This document shows positions 37,401 to 49,300 of a stretch of DNA of 64,000 nt, in pieces. The number at the start of each line of letters is the position of its first letter. Position 1 is the first letter of the stretch. The notes beneath the pieces were generated by a model. It did not search any database. It worked only from the letters and a program-made list of their open reading frames with translations, and had not been told where the DNA came from. A program made the translations under genes and the position numbers. The DNA is from Norana najaformis (Eukaryota; Annelida; Clitellata; Crassiclitellata; Hormogastridae): NCBI GenBank assembly GCA_964023275.1, contig OZ029913.1:49665976-49729975 (forward strand), in the 5' to 3' direction.

Positions 37401-40303
37401 GTTCTGTCATTTTTATCTTTGCCCTTGTAAATACTGCTGCCTCTGCCTCCTCTGTCTCAGTATCTTCATCTCTGTCACTTTGCCTTTCAGTCTCACTATG
37501 TCTCTCTCTCTTTCTTTTGCTCTTTAGTTTGCTCTGTCTGTCTCTCTTTCACTCTATCCCCTTTGCTGGCATATTGGTGGACCATTGTATTGAGCATTTG
37601 AGCAATTTGACAAATCTACAAAATAAGGACTGGAAAAAGAAGAAAGGACTGAACTCTGAACGACAGGCAACAGGATCAGAGCAAAGGGAGTTTACTGTAA
37701 CTTGTCAAGAGTGATCACTAAGATAAGAAGATATGCATAGAAGAGCAGATCCTCAAACTCCAAATGATATACAGAGTCAAGACAACAAAATACCATGATC
37801 TACCGTATCAGATGCAGCACTCAAATCAAGAGATATAAGAAGAGTATTAAACTATCTACGTCTGTCATTCTTTTACTGTTTTGCCACTTTTTTCTCTCTG
37901 TTTTTCTCTGTCACTGTCTTCCTCTTTCTGCTTATTTCTCTCACTGTCTCTGTCTTTTCCTTTCTCTCTCTTTATTGCCGTTTCTTGTATATCTATCTGT
38001 CTGTCTTTACTCACTCTCTCTCACTTTTTTGTTTATGCCTCTGTTTCTCACTCTGTCTTTCTCTCTCTGTCTCTGTATCTCTGCTAACTCATAATTTATA
38101 ATTAGTTCCTTCATAGTAATTCATAAATAATTAAGAGCAATTCAGAGTGAGATTTTATTGTTGTTGCGTAAAGAGAGCTGATGAAAAGTGGCCCTTCAGT
38201 GGCATAGAAATTTAGCAGTGAAACAACATTTTGGAAAGGAAAGTCTAGTCTTGAGCCTTGGGTCAAGCATTAATGACATCTTCTGGGAGACTTCTATGCT
38301 GTAGGTTGGCAACGACAAGTGAGTGTTCTGCAAACTTTGTAGAGGCTCTTGAATGTGCCACTGATTGTTTAATAATGAACAAAGTTTAGAGGCATGCTGC
38401 TGATAAACTACTTGAATGCCATAATTACTAGATGCAGCAAGAAAAGACCATTCAGAGCCTTGTACATCATCAGACACAGCCTGTAGGTGATGGAATGGGG
38501 TATATTCAACAAGTGACGACTGTCATGTAACTGAGTAATAACATAGTCGGATGATGTCTTACTATAAATTTGATTTTTTATGATAGTTATATGGTCGGAT
38601 AATGTCTTACTGTGAAGTTTAAGTTTTTAAAAGACTGATTCTTGTCATCTGTCATCAAACAACAACTTGCCTTCTTCAGTTACTCTGCCTAAGATAGTGT
38701 ATCAACAGCTCAGATGTTTTAGTACAGTAATCCTCCTCCTCCTCCTCATCATCATCATTATCATCATCATCATCACAATCATCACCTTGATGTATTCATG
38801 CATTTGCCTTTTGTTTCTGCCTAGGTTGGGAGGGTGACTGAGCAGGTGGTGTCAACAGTGTCCTCAGAATATCGTCCATTAGACTTTCCTTCTATATCAG
38901 CTGGTCCAGATGTTTCTCAAGTGTCAGGTCAGTCATTACTTTAGTCATTTCATAGTTTAAACAAATTGCTGCCATGTTTACTTGCGCTCTTAAAACAAGA
39001 GTCTGGAAGTCATGTGTGAGATTATTTGGCCTAAATCTACCTTAGGCAGACAGAATTAATGCATGATTTGAAGGATGGTAGCAAGTCTAGCTTTAGTTGT
39101 TGTGCAAACCATCATATGATGCATATAATTAACAAAGGAAATTGCTTTTATTTCCAGTCAAAGGCACTTTCTCTTGGAGTGGCACTGACATAACTTTCAA
39201 TAAGTCATAAATGACATGATACTGCAAAACTCCATATCTAGTATGTAAATTGTACTAAGAAAATGGCAGCTATTCAGCAAAAGGTTGTTAAATGATTACC
39301 TTGCAGAAAACCAGTATAAATGCTACCAGTCCAAAACCAAGAAGCCTCAACTTCCTTGAAACCATATTTCCTATTGCTGATCCTTGAATTTCTGACCTTT
39401 GCTGGTGTGCAGAAGCAGCAACCTTCTGCCAAACATAATCTCCTGAATGGTTTACAGAATTAAGATGATGAACAATTGTATCACCCTAAATCTAGCATGG
39501 ACTGCCCTTCCCTGTAACCTGCCGAATGACATTCCACCTTATCTGCTGTCTCTCAGGAAGGGTCCAGTGAAGACACCCATGCTTGGCTAATGACCAGGAT
39601 AGAAAAATGCTGCTTTGTGCCAGCTTGATTGGGTGTCAAATCACAGGCTTACAGTTTCTCTAACAGGTGTTCTTTTTCACATTGGTTCTTCCAAATCTGT
39701 GCATAGGTATAATTTATGTTGCCATGCTTTCTTGATTTTTATTTATGTTGTAATGGCTAGTTAGCCCTTTATCTTTGTTTCTACACATTTGTTACTTAGC
39801 TTGACAATTATAAGTTAAGATGAACATTTTCTTGCATGTGGCCAATAGTGAATAATATAAATGCTAGGATTAAATTCTTTAGCATCTCTACTCTGTGTTT
39901 ACTCACTTAAACCTAGTTGAGGGTGTTGCTCCGCTCCCACCTTGCTTCTAAATTAACAAACAAAAAATGATTAACAATGATTATTGAAGCCAATTTTAAA
40001 ATTATGTAAAAATGAAGCAGTTTAAAATGTGTAACTTTGCCACAAGTTTAATCTGCCAGTCCAGGGGTTGGTATACATGAAAGAATGAGGACAGGTTTAA
40101 GTGTTTTGAAATTCTTAGCTTTTGCATGATTTTAAAAAAGCAGAATTGCAGCCAGATGCTATGATCCGCTGAAGACCTGCTTTCCATTACGGAGGATTTC
40201 TGTGGTTGTCCAATGAGGAATGCCATCTGCTTTCCTGGAACTTTATCACCATGCCCTGAACTCCTTGAGCTGCTTAACTTTACTCCGTATAACTTTATAA
40301 TAC

Positions 40304-40345
<42 letters not shown>

Positions 40346-43300
40346 GTTTTAACTTCCCTGCATATGTTTTGTTTCATCTGTTCTTTGATGTATTCATTGC
40401 ATGTTTCTGAAGTGTGTTTGACTAAGAAAATGTTTGAACTTTCTTTTTCATTGCATTTGTCAGTAAAAACAGTAAATATTTTAAGATTCTAATGCAGTTT
40501 GTTACCAGTATTTAGTTTAGATTAGTTCAAGTCTATCTTGCCATCTGGAGAGGCCACTTGCCTTGAAATGCTGATTGCCTGAAAAGACCTATGGGTAAAA
40601 ATCCACTTCATGTTTCTAAACTTGTCTTTGCTTCTTGTGTTCAACAGTCTAGCAGTATTTGTCTCATTAAAGGGTCAGTTTTTGTTAATTTTTAAAATAA
40701 ATCTCTTTATTTTTACAGCCATTGTAACAACGCCATCTGGTCAGAAGCAAGTTCCACGAATCATTGACAATAAAGACGGAACAATCAAAATCGGTTACCA
40801 ACCAACAGAAGTTGGTCAGCATGTTTTGCAGACCTTCTACAGTGGTGCTTCAGTTCCAAGTGGCACTTATAACTTCTATGTTCACTCGACTAAGCCAGGT
40901 CTTGTGAGTGCATTTGGACCAGGTCTCATTGGAGGAATAAGTGGTACTGCAACATCATTCACTGTCATCACTAAGGATGCTGGACCAGGTATGATCCTGC
41001 TCTCAGTCTGAGCAAATCTTCATCATCCTTCAATCTAATCTTTGTTTAGCCTGCTTTTTCAGCTGCTAAATTACATGTTCTCTTGCTCATCCTTTCTAAA
41101 TCAGTTCAGTCATAACACTTCCTTTTCAGTAGCTTTCATTTTCCACTTCCATCCAAATGCACTAATCTTGCTTGTTTCTGTGACACTCAAATGAGACTTT
41201 AATGAAGAGGCTGTAAACCTAACTGAATTAGTATGTACCACCAAAATCATGGGCATTACATACCTGCATGTGCTAACATGCATGGGGCACGGTAGCCGAT
41301 TGGATAGAGCACTTGGTAGAGAGATTTTACCATGGTACTGGTGTCAGAAGTGACGGTAATACCATGGGGATGGAATAGAGGCTTGTGATAATACTGTGGG
41401 GATGGAAATACGTGCACAGTAGTTCCCACGGTAACAGTTGTAGCATTACCAAAAATCCCATTATATCAGATAATTACTTTTTGCTCTGAATTGTTCTGCC
41501 TATTCAGTGTCATTACTATAGCGCTACATTGCACTCTTTATTGCATTGATATTTGACCTAAGAAATAAGAGCACTCTGTTGCAGTGATATTTGACTATAA
41601 CCAAATGTAACGACCAAATAAATGAACAGTTTTGAAGTTTTACCTGTTACATGACCTATTAAGATTACAATATATACATATTATACGTGGCCCACTCTGA
41701 CAACAAGAGTCAAGTGGCATTTTTCACATTTTCAGTTTTTTCTGTTGTCAAATAGTGAATTCAGTTTTGTTTAAATTTGTATATAATTTATGTAAATATT
41801 CCAAATACTGTAGTTTCAGAGAAAATGTCAGTTTCTAAAAAATTTGGTTTGCGACTTAAAACTCATTTTGTCAGAGTGGGTCACATATGTGTGAGCATTT
41901 TGTTGTTTTTTTGCTTCACTATGATGGGAATGGGAATGGGGACAGGATGGGGATAGGGACACATCTGATGGGGACAAGATGGAAATGGGGACAGGCCAGA
42001 TGAGGATGGGGACAGGCCTGATGGGGATGGGGTGGGGATGGGAACAGACCCACAGGTATGGGGTGGTGATGGAGAAAATTTTTGTCCCCATGTCACTCTC
42101 TAGCACTTGGCTTGTAATATGGAGAGTATGGGTTCAAGCCTCAAGCCTCCCCTGAGGCAGTTACTATGTATTGACCTTGAGCAAGTCCTTCACTCACAGT
42201 TACTGAGCATCATAGATTAATGCTTAGTCTTTAGACAATGGTGCTTAATAACTGCCAAATTAATAATACATACATGCATACATACATGCATACATACATG
42301 CTGATGATTGTGAATAGGTAAATATTTGGCTCATACTTTGTCTCATGATGCATTATTCTTTGCTTCAGGTGGCTTAGGTTTAGCTATTGAAGGCCCATCA
42401 AAGGCAGAAATTCAGTGCAAAGATAACAAGGATGGCACAGCAACAATCACCTACACTCCTGTTGTACCTGGAGACTATAAGATCATCATCAAATTTGCTG
42501 GTCAAATGATTCCTGGAGCTCCTTACATTGCAAGGATCACACCAGCGCGTGAGGACTTCCGTTTCTAATTGTAGAAGGCCCATGAGAAAGTTTTTGTACA
42601 TTTAAAATTGTGCCACTAGGATATGATAGTGGATATTTGAAAGAGCATATTTGATAGATGTATTGTCATCTAGTTCCACTCAGCTATAAGTCAGCCTGTT
42701 ATCTTTGTTTTAATTCACAATAGTTAACTGTTGATACATAATGTACAGTTAGTTTTAGTTGTTGAATTTACTGCAGTGCTTTAGATAAGCTCTGACAACC
42801 CTAACTAAACCAGCCACAGGCACACCCCTACACCCCTTGTGCTACTAAAAGCTTCACACAGCTGAACCCTACTCTCACCTGTATTACATCTTCTACCTCT
42901 GTGTCAGTTCCAAAAGAGGCTGAGACTCACAAAAGACCACAGCACCATGCTTCAAGCTATGCTTAGGGCCAGTTCTGGCTACAATTAGCTGTACTCAGAC
43001 AATCACAGTAAATTTTCTATGCCCACTGACAAGTCCTTCTGAAGAACACATGGCATAAAGAAATGGAATGACCACCTGCAAATGCACTACATAAGTAAAG
43101 ATCATTTAAAGTTAAAGCATGTGAAAGAAATAATTTTTCTGAAAGAATTTAAATTTGTTTAAATATCACCTCAGATTGATTGTAGTTAAATTGTTTCTCT
43201 CCACAGCTGGTCAAGAACCAAGCCAACAATCCCACATGACCCTAGGAACTAAACGCCAGATGTCTTTGACTGTCACGGAAACTGACTTGACTAATCTGAG

Positions 43301-46300
43301 TGCAACCATACGAACACCTTCAGGAAGCGAGGAGCCAGTGGGTCTCAAGAAGCAGCCCAATGGACAGCTTGGTGAGTCAGGTCTAGTCAGTGAGCTATGC
43401 TGGTTTTCGTGAAGCTTCAAAATGTTCATTTGCTGCTTGCTGCTTATTTTGTTCTGGTGAGGTATCAATTTTCCCAATAGTCTAACAGCGCCTTGATTCA
43501 GTCTGCTTGATGGCTTGATATGCATTTTAGTCCACACTTACACACAAGGAAGCAAAATTTTAAGTTAATGTGATTGCTGACACTGAAAACACAGAAAACA
43601 GCTGTTGTGGGTCTAGACTGTCTCCTCTGGGTCCCAGTGATCGAAGAATTGTTCTCCAAGTTTTCCTTTCTTCTGCATTTAGTCTTGCAAGACTTCTATT
43701 CATAAGTCAGGAATATTTTCAATCAATGTTCCATCTTCCAGACTGGTTTCATGTAAGCTTGCAAAAACATGCTGTATGTATACTAAGATTCAGAGAGGCT
43801 TTTAGTGACTCTCTTCTCACTCCATTGAGAAAGGACCCTTTTCAGTTCATGCTCTTCTGCGCATGATTGGCAGCCATGATGTCGCTGGTTTCTTGCCGCT
43901 CGTCATTTCCTTATAAGTTTGTCTTAAAGCAGAGTTTATCAATTGTTCTTTCATGTTCGGACTGTAACTGTGATCAAGTCCGCGTGTTGGATATTTTTGC
44001 ACGAGTTTAACATGAATTTCGACCTTTTGTGCAGTATTATCCTGCATGTGTTTAACGCCCATTTGACATTGGAAGAGTACATCTGTAGTAAAAGGGATGT
44101 CAGGTCCAGTGTTGAGATGGACTGTTGCGGCGAATGAAGTATGGCATCGGATTTCTTCAACACGAAATTTGCCTTTTTAACAACTTTTAGCAGAGGTGTA
44201 GTCTCAGTCTCGACGTCTTGGTCATAGGGTGGTCTCGAGACATACCTAATGTCTTGACAGATTGGCTAAAGTCTAGTCTCAGTCTTGCCTATTGAGGTCT
44301 CATGGGCAGGTCCTGAGACTTGATGCCTACTACCACATGTAGAATATGCATAGCTAGAAATAAATTTACCACATACTGTGCTATCACAAAGACAGTTAAT
44401 TCAGCAGCACTTGTCTCATTTTCAATACACTGTAACAGATTTCTATTTTTGTAACAGTATTCAGCCTACATAATGTAATAGCCATGCTGTTGGCAGCGGC
44501 ACTGTTATTTCTTATGATTAATTTTAAACAATGAGGTTTACCACATCGGAGCTTACTCAATGTGAACAAAATAATGATACCTTCAATCTACTTGGCATGT
44601 GGAACTTGGGACCAACCATATTCATAAACTTAAATGCCATGACACCTATTCAAACAGGCAGTGGTCATGAAGGATCTCACCCAATAAATTCATTGAAAAA
44701 TGAGCAGGGTTGAGGCCATACAGTCACTACAGAAAAACTTGTACATTTAAATGTACACAATTGTTAGCCGGTGTAAGGTTGATTTTGAGAACCAAGAAGA
44801 CTGCTGTCTCTCCATCTGACTTTTGGATCTTGACCTGGAACCGAATCCTTTTGCCTATCGATTTTGTTTTGACTGAGCGCCTGTGAATAAGCGGGTCCCC
44901 ATGGTGCGGCTTTCGTTGGGCGCTGTAGAAATCTCGGAATTACAATTACTATTAATAAATTGTGAATCACTAATGAACTATAGTACTACATGTCGAACTA
45001 GGACACCAGTAGAAATTGGTGACATTGACATCCGTCTATCCTGTTCACTTTCTGTTTAATTCAGTAATTTGTTTTCATTGCTGGATGACTTTATGTTAGC
45101 GGCCCATGATAGGTGAAAGCCTACAACTTTGTGTGTTAGTTTTGCTGCCTGTTGGCTGTTGGTCTGTTATCTTGCATTAATAGTATTACGGTAGCTTAGT
45201 TGCTTTCTGTTTTGGAAGACTGGAAGTAACCAAAACGAAAACAAAATAACTTAACTGCAAGTAAGTATAGTGACAACATATATCAAGAAAAATTTTTTAA
45301 AATTATTGATAAATGCAACAACATAAGTCACTATAGGTCTATATGAAAAAAGTAACAAAGCTACTGAGTGCATTTGCATGCTAGTGCTTAATTCAAAGTG
45401 CATGGTTGAAAAGTTAATCAAGGGTCGGATCAGCCAGAGCATGGTGGCGCTGGTTTTATATCGAGAGTAATTCATAATTTTGTTTGTGATTGAGTTGGTT
45501 TAATTTAATACATCAAAGAAAATCTAATAGACTTTGCATCTTTGCTTGAGTCTGTGCTGTTTTGAACATCAAGCAGATCTAGGATTGAAAGTCCAATTGG
45601 ATACTTTGAGAGGTCACTGGCAGGCGTCCTGTACTCAAAATGGACACTTGCCTTTTTAGCTGAGTCAGAAAAGAGATCTTGAGGAGGCCAGACTATGTAA
45701 ATTATGTATTACGAAATCCTTTGGATGTGATGTCCTTAATCTTTTGTGCTCTGATCTACTTTTCAGGAATCTCGTTTACGCCACGTGAAGTCGGTGACCA
45801 CTGGGTTAACGTGTTTCGCAATGGTCAGCCGATTCCTGGTTCACCTTTCAAGATAGCCATAAGCGGTGCAGAAGTTGGGAATGCCAGCAAGGTCAAAGTG
45901 TTTGGCAGAGGAATCACAAACGGTGTGGCTAATATAGTGAATGAATTCACTATTGACACAAAAGAAGCAGGTGAGACAAATTTGAAGAAGAAGGGACTGA
46001 AATATCGAGCATTGGCTTCAGATATGCAAACAAATTGGGTGTTGGTGAAATTGCAAGAAGCTGAAGATCTTCTTAATTTCATATGTAATACTAGTCACAT
46101 TATTTGATGAATTTTATTCGACATTTGATCATGCTGTGAAAGGTCTTTTCGAAAATCAGTGAAGTTAATCACTACAGAAGTCTCCTACATCCTACAAGTC
46201 TCCTTCTCTATTATTTGTCTAAGTGTGAAAATTTATTTGCAGCAAGATTGTTCTGGTCGAAATCCCACCTGTTCATGTCTCAGCTTTTTGTCTACAGCAG

Positions 46301-49300
46301 TCCTCGTATGATTCAGCGTGACTGTGGCCATGATCTTTCCAGGAGTCAACACTATAATGCCTCTCCAATTTATGCTTCTTTTGAAACCCAGAAACGTTTC
46401 TCCAGCTGTTATGACTGTGTTGCTCCACTTCTCCCATTCTGCATCAATCACCCTTCCTTGTTTTCCTTGTTTTCCACACTTTCAGTTTTCCAAATTTGTA
46501 AGCCTGTCCCTCAATTCCGGCTCATATTGTTGTCGTATTGGTTCTTCTTTTAGGCTATCCATATTTATAATCGTTCTCCTATTCTTTTCTAGTGGTTTGT
46601 TTAGTTTTTTCTATATTTTTGCTACCAGCAGATGGTAGTCTGATGCTACATCCATTCCTCTGAACACCCTGACGTCTTTCAATGATGACATCCACTTTCC
46701 AGTTATACATATGTGACCTGTTTGGTTGCATGTATTTGGTTGCTCTGTCAGATGATGACCATGTGAGCTCATGTGTTCTTCGATGTTGGAAAAATCCCCC
46801 TTCAATCTTCAGTTTGCAACTGCTGCAGAGGCTCAGTATTCTTTCTCTATTATCAGGTCATTCACCCACCTTCATCCCTCCTATAACCTATGCCCAACAA
46901 GTCCTATCCAAGCCAATTTGTGTATTGAAATCTTCCATTAGGATCTTCATATTATGCCTTGGGATCTCATCCAGAATTACCTGTAGCTGCTCAAAATCCA
47001 TCCTTTTCTTCATTGTCAGCTGTATTTGTTGGAGCATACACCCGAACTATGGTTTTGTTAAATGACCTTGTCCACGGCTTCTTTCACTTGTTGGTTCCTA
47101 ACTTAGTATTGCCTTTGAGGCCTACTTACTGAGAAGAATCCCTACACCTTCTTCTTGTCTTTGTCCTGCTGTTTGACTCCAATTTTTCACTATCTGTCCA
47201 TATCATCTCTCTTATTCCAAGAATCTGTAGATTGTATGTCCTCATATCTTATCACCTGTGCTAGCCTTCCAGTGATATGCAAAGTTGTCACATTCCATGT
47301 GCCGACTCCAGTTAAAAATTTGGTTAAAAGGGGCTGAAATCTCCTAACCCCAGTGTCCAAAGACTGGTTTTCATCGAGGATCTTTGTAGTGGAGTTTGGC
47401 AGCCCACCCACCATCCATCATAAGATTGTGAAGGCTCTTAGCTCCTTCATCTCCACTCGTCATACGTTTTGACAAATAAATTTGTTGCATTGTTTCTGTT
47501 GCTAAGGTTTTATTACCTGACTTTGGGGTTCTAGGACAATAACCCCCTGGACAATTACCCCCCGGACAATAACCCCCGGACAATAACCCCCCATGCAAAT
47601 AACCCCCCGGACAGTAACCCCCTACACTGATATATTAATTATATAAATATACAAATAATATATATTAATCATACAGTTTATATATTAATTTATTAGACAT
47701 ATATTGGAGAACCATGCAACGTTACAGTATGAAATTAAATGTGTAACAGAAAATGCTGTTTATTGTTTATTAGTTTATTGAACTTAAAAGGAAAGGTTGT
47801 GAGCTATTCCATGTAGATAGTCAAGAACATTGCGCTCATTGTAGTTGCTAATGACGGCCAAAATCCGTGCATTGGAGTCAGCATACTTCTTCCTTGGAGG
47901 TTGTGATAGGTGACCAGCCAGGAATTGTCCAATATTTAGTTTTGGATGTTTGGTAATTCTTTCATGTCTACTCTGTGCCCAGTTGTATAATAATTGTCTA
48001 ATAATTAGTTTTTGATGTATGGTAAGTCTTTCATGTCTACTCTCTGCCCAGTTGTCTAATAATTGTCTAATAATTAGTTTTTGATGTATAGTAAGTCTTT
48101 CATGTCTACTCTTTACTGTATAGGGGGGTAATTGTCCGGGGGGTAATTGTCCGGGGGGTTATTTGCATGGGGGTAATTGTCTGGGGGGTAATTGTCCAGG
48201 GGGTTACTGTCCTGTTACCGACTTTGGATAGGCACAGACTTCCTGTTGAGGTTGTCTGAGGCAGAGTCATATGTTAACCAGCATTAATAAAAGTCATGGT
48301 CTGGATAAGTGTAATTAGTAACTTCTGATGCACTGCTGTCTAATGCACAAGGCATCAACTGAGGGAGCACCAAAGCGATGTCGCAATCAGATCAGTATCC
48401 AGAAGATCAGACCACAAGACAGAGAGGCAGCCTATAGTGAATAAGCAATTTGAAAAAAAGTTAGTTTTATGCTGAGAATGAAATGATACAAGCGACTGCG
48501 CAGAACAAACAGACACAGAGGGAGTTCCAAAATATAGGTCCAGCAACTGAAAAAGCCTGTTCACAAAGGACAGTTCTAGTCTAGTTCTATGGTGTAGATG
48601 GGTGATGGGTGGGGGTAAGAAGAAAATTAATTCCATTGCAATTTACCAGTCAGAGGTGTAGGAAGGGACAGTGAAACAGAAATATTCTGAAATTCAAATG
48701 TCTGACTTAGCTTAGATTTGAATGCTGCCGTTTGCCAACCTTGAGTTTCATTTTACTGTTTGCCTCTGATGTTTCAGGAGTTGCTGCATTATCATTGTCT
48801 GTCCAAGGACCAAGTAAGGCAGACATTAAATGTCATGACAATCCAGATGGAACAACGCATGTCACTTACAAGCCAACAGAACCAGGAAACTACCAGCTGA
48901 CAGTCAAATATGGAGATGAGCATGTACCAGGTCACCACTTAATCTATTTCCAGAAAACTTTACTATGTGATTACAGGAATGACTGCAAACTGATGTCTGC
49001 TTCTGTGTGCCATGCATAGATTGACGTCTCATCTAATTTGTGCTTAGAACTTAGAAAACTTCTATCCTGCCACTATGCACCAGTCGATGGTCACTGCTAA
49101 ATAAACTGAATGACAAGACATAGTGCAGAATGAGTCTGATCAGAGTTCAGCTGAGCAGTGAATAGAGAAATGCAGTCTGGGAAGAAGTTTTCTCATTGAT
49201 TTACTGATATGGAATGAACATACAGTAGGTCAGAAAAACCCTCTTGAACTGTATATCAAGTCAGACTTTTTCAACTGTTTATAATACTCAACACAGAACA

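Larger units (their letters stand above)
37354..38824. other. Intron 17: polypyrimidine tract split by a LINE piece
   Basis: Phase 0 intron. CT-rich tracts at 37430-37560 and 37860-38090 flank a LINE segment (37566-37855). A CCT/CAT array lies at 38735-38790, close to the acceptor ttctgcctag. Nothing is recognised in 38100-38730. Confidence 0.75.
41281..42270 (+). mobile_element. tRNA-derived SINE, interrupted
   Basis: The head GGTAGCCGATTGGATAGAGC (box A) lies at 41290-41310. The box B part ATGGGTTCAAGCCTC and the body (CCTGAGGCAGTTACTATGTA, TTGAGCAAGTCCTTCACTC, ATTAATGCTTAGTCTTTAGA, GGTGCTTAATAA) lie at 42120-42260. Removing the insert and one copy of GCACTTGG restores a contiguous tRNA-like head. 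It is related to the SINE pieces at 21283-21440 and 24600-24770. Confidence 0.75.
40989..42368. other. Intron 19: SINE with a nested hAT-like element
   Basis: Phase 1 intron. 41281-42270 is a SINE split by 41317-42102. Nothing is recognised in 40990-41280; a short CATA run lies at 42270-42300. Confidence 0.75.
43372..45766. other. Intron 21
   Basis: Phase 1 intron, 2395 bp. It contains a SINE body near 44630-44755 and, near 44189-44330, repeated AGTCTCAGTCT/GGTCTCGAGAC motifs starting with CAGAGGTGTAGTC, possibly the end of a hAT-like element. Nothing is firmly recognised in 43380-44180 and 44760-45766. Confidence 0.55.
45971..48777. other. Intron 22: two LINE remnants and a foldback-like element
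   Basis: Phase 1 intron. LINE on the - strand (about 46230-47420), foldback-like element (47533-48213), LINE C-terminal piece (48350-48640). Nothing is recognised in 45975-46220. Confidence 0.75.

Noticed and set aside
37334-38087. Leu/Ser/Cys-rich ORFs resembling membrane proteins
   Set aside because: They are translations of CT-rich low-complexity DNA; there is no start context, conserved motif or codon structure.
39151-39205. Candidate micro-exon after ttatttccag in intron 18 ([14 protein letters not shown])
   Set aside because: The acceptor is good, but there is no donor in phase before the stop, and the sequence does not resemble repeat 16.
39670-39710. Candidate micro-exon gtgttctttttcac...gtgcatag in intron 18
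   Set aside because: It would end in phase 2 where phase 1 is needed, and the peptide has no filamin pattern.
42549-42568. Filamin ending at the TAA after exon 20 (REDFRF)
   Set aside because: A good donor (gtgagg) lies just before it, and exon 21 continues in phase with clear repeat 18 sequence; intron retention could produce a short form, but nothing here shows it.
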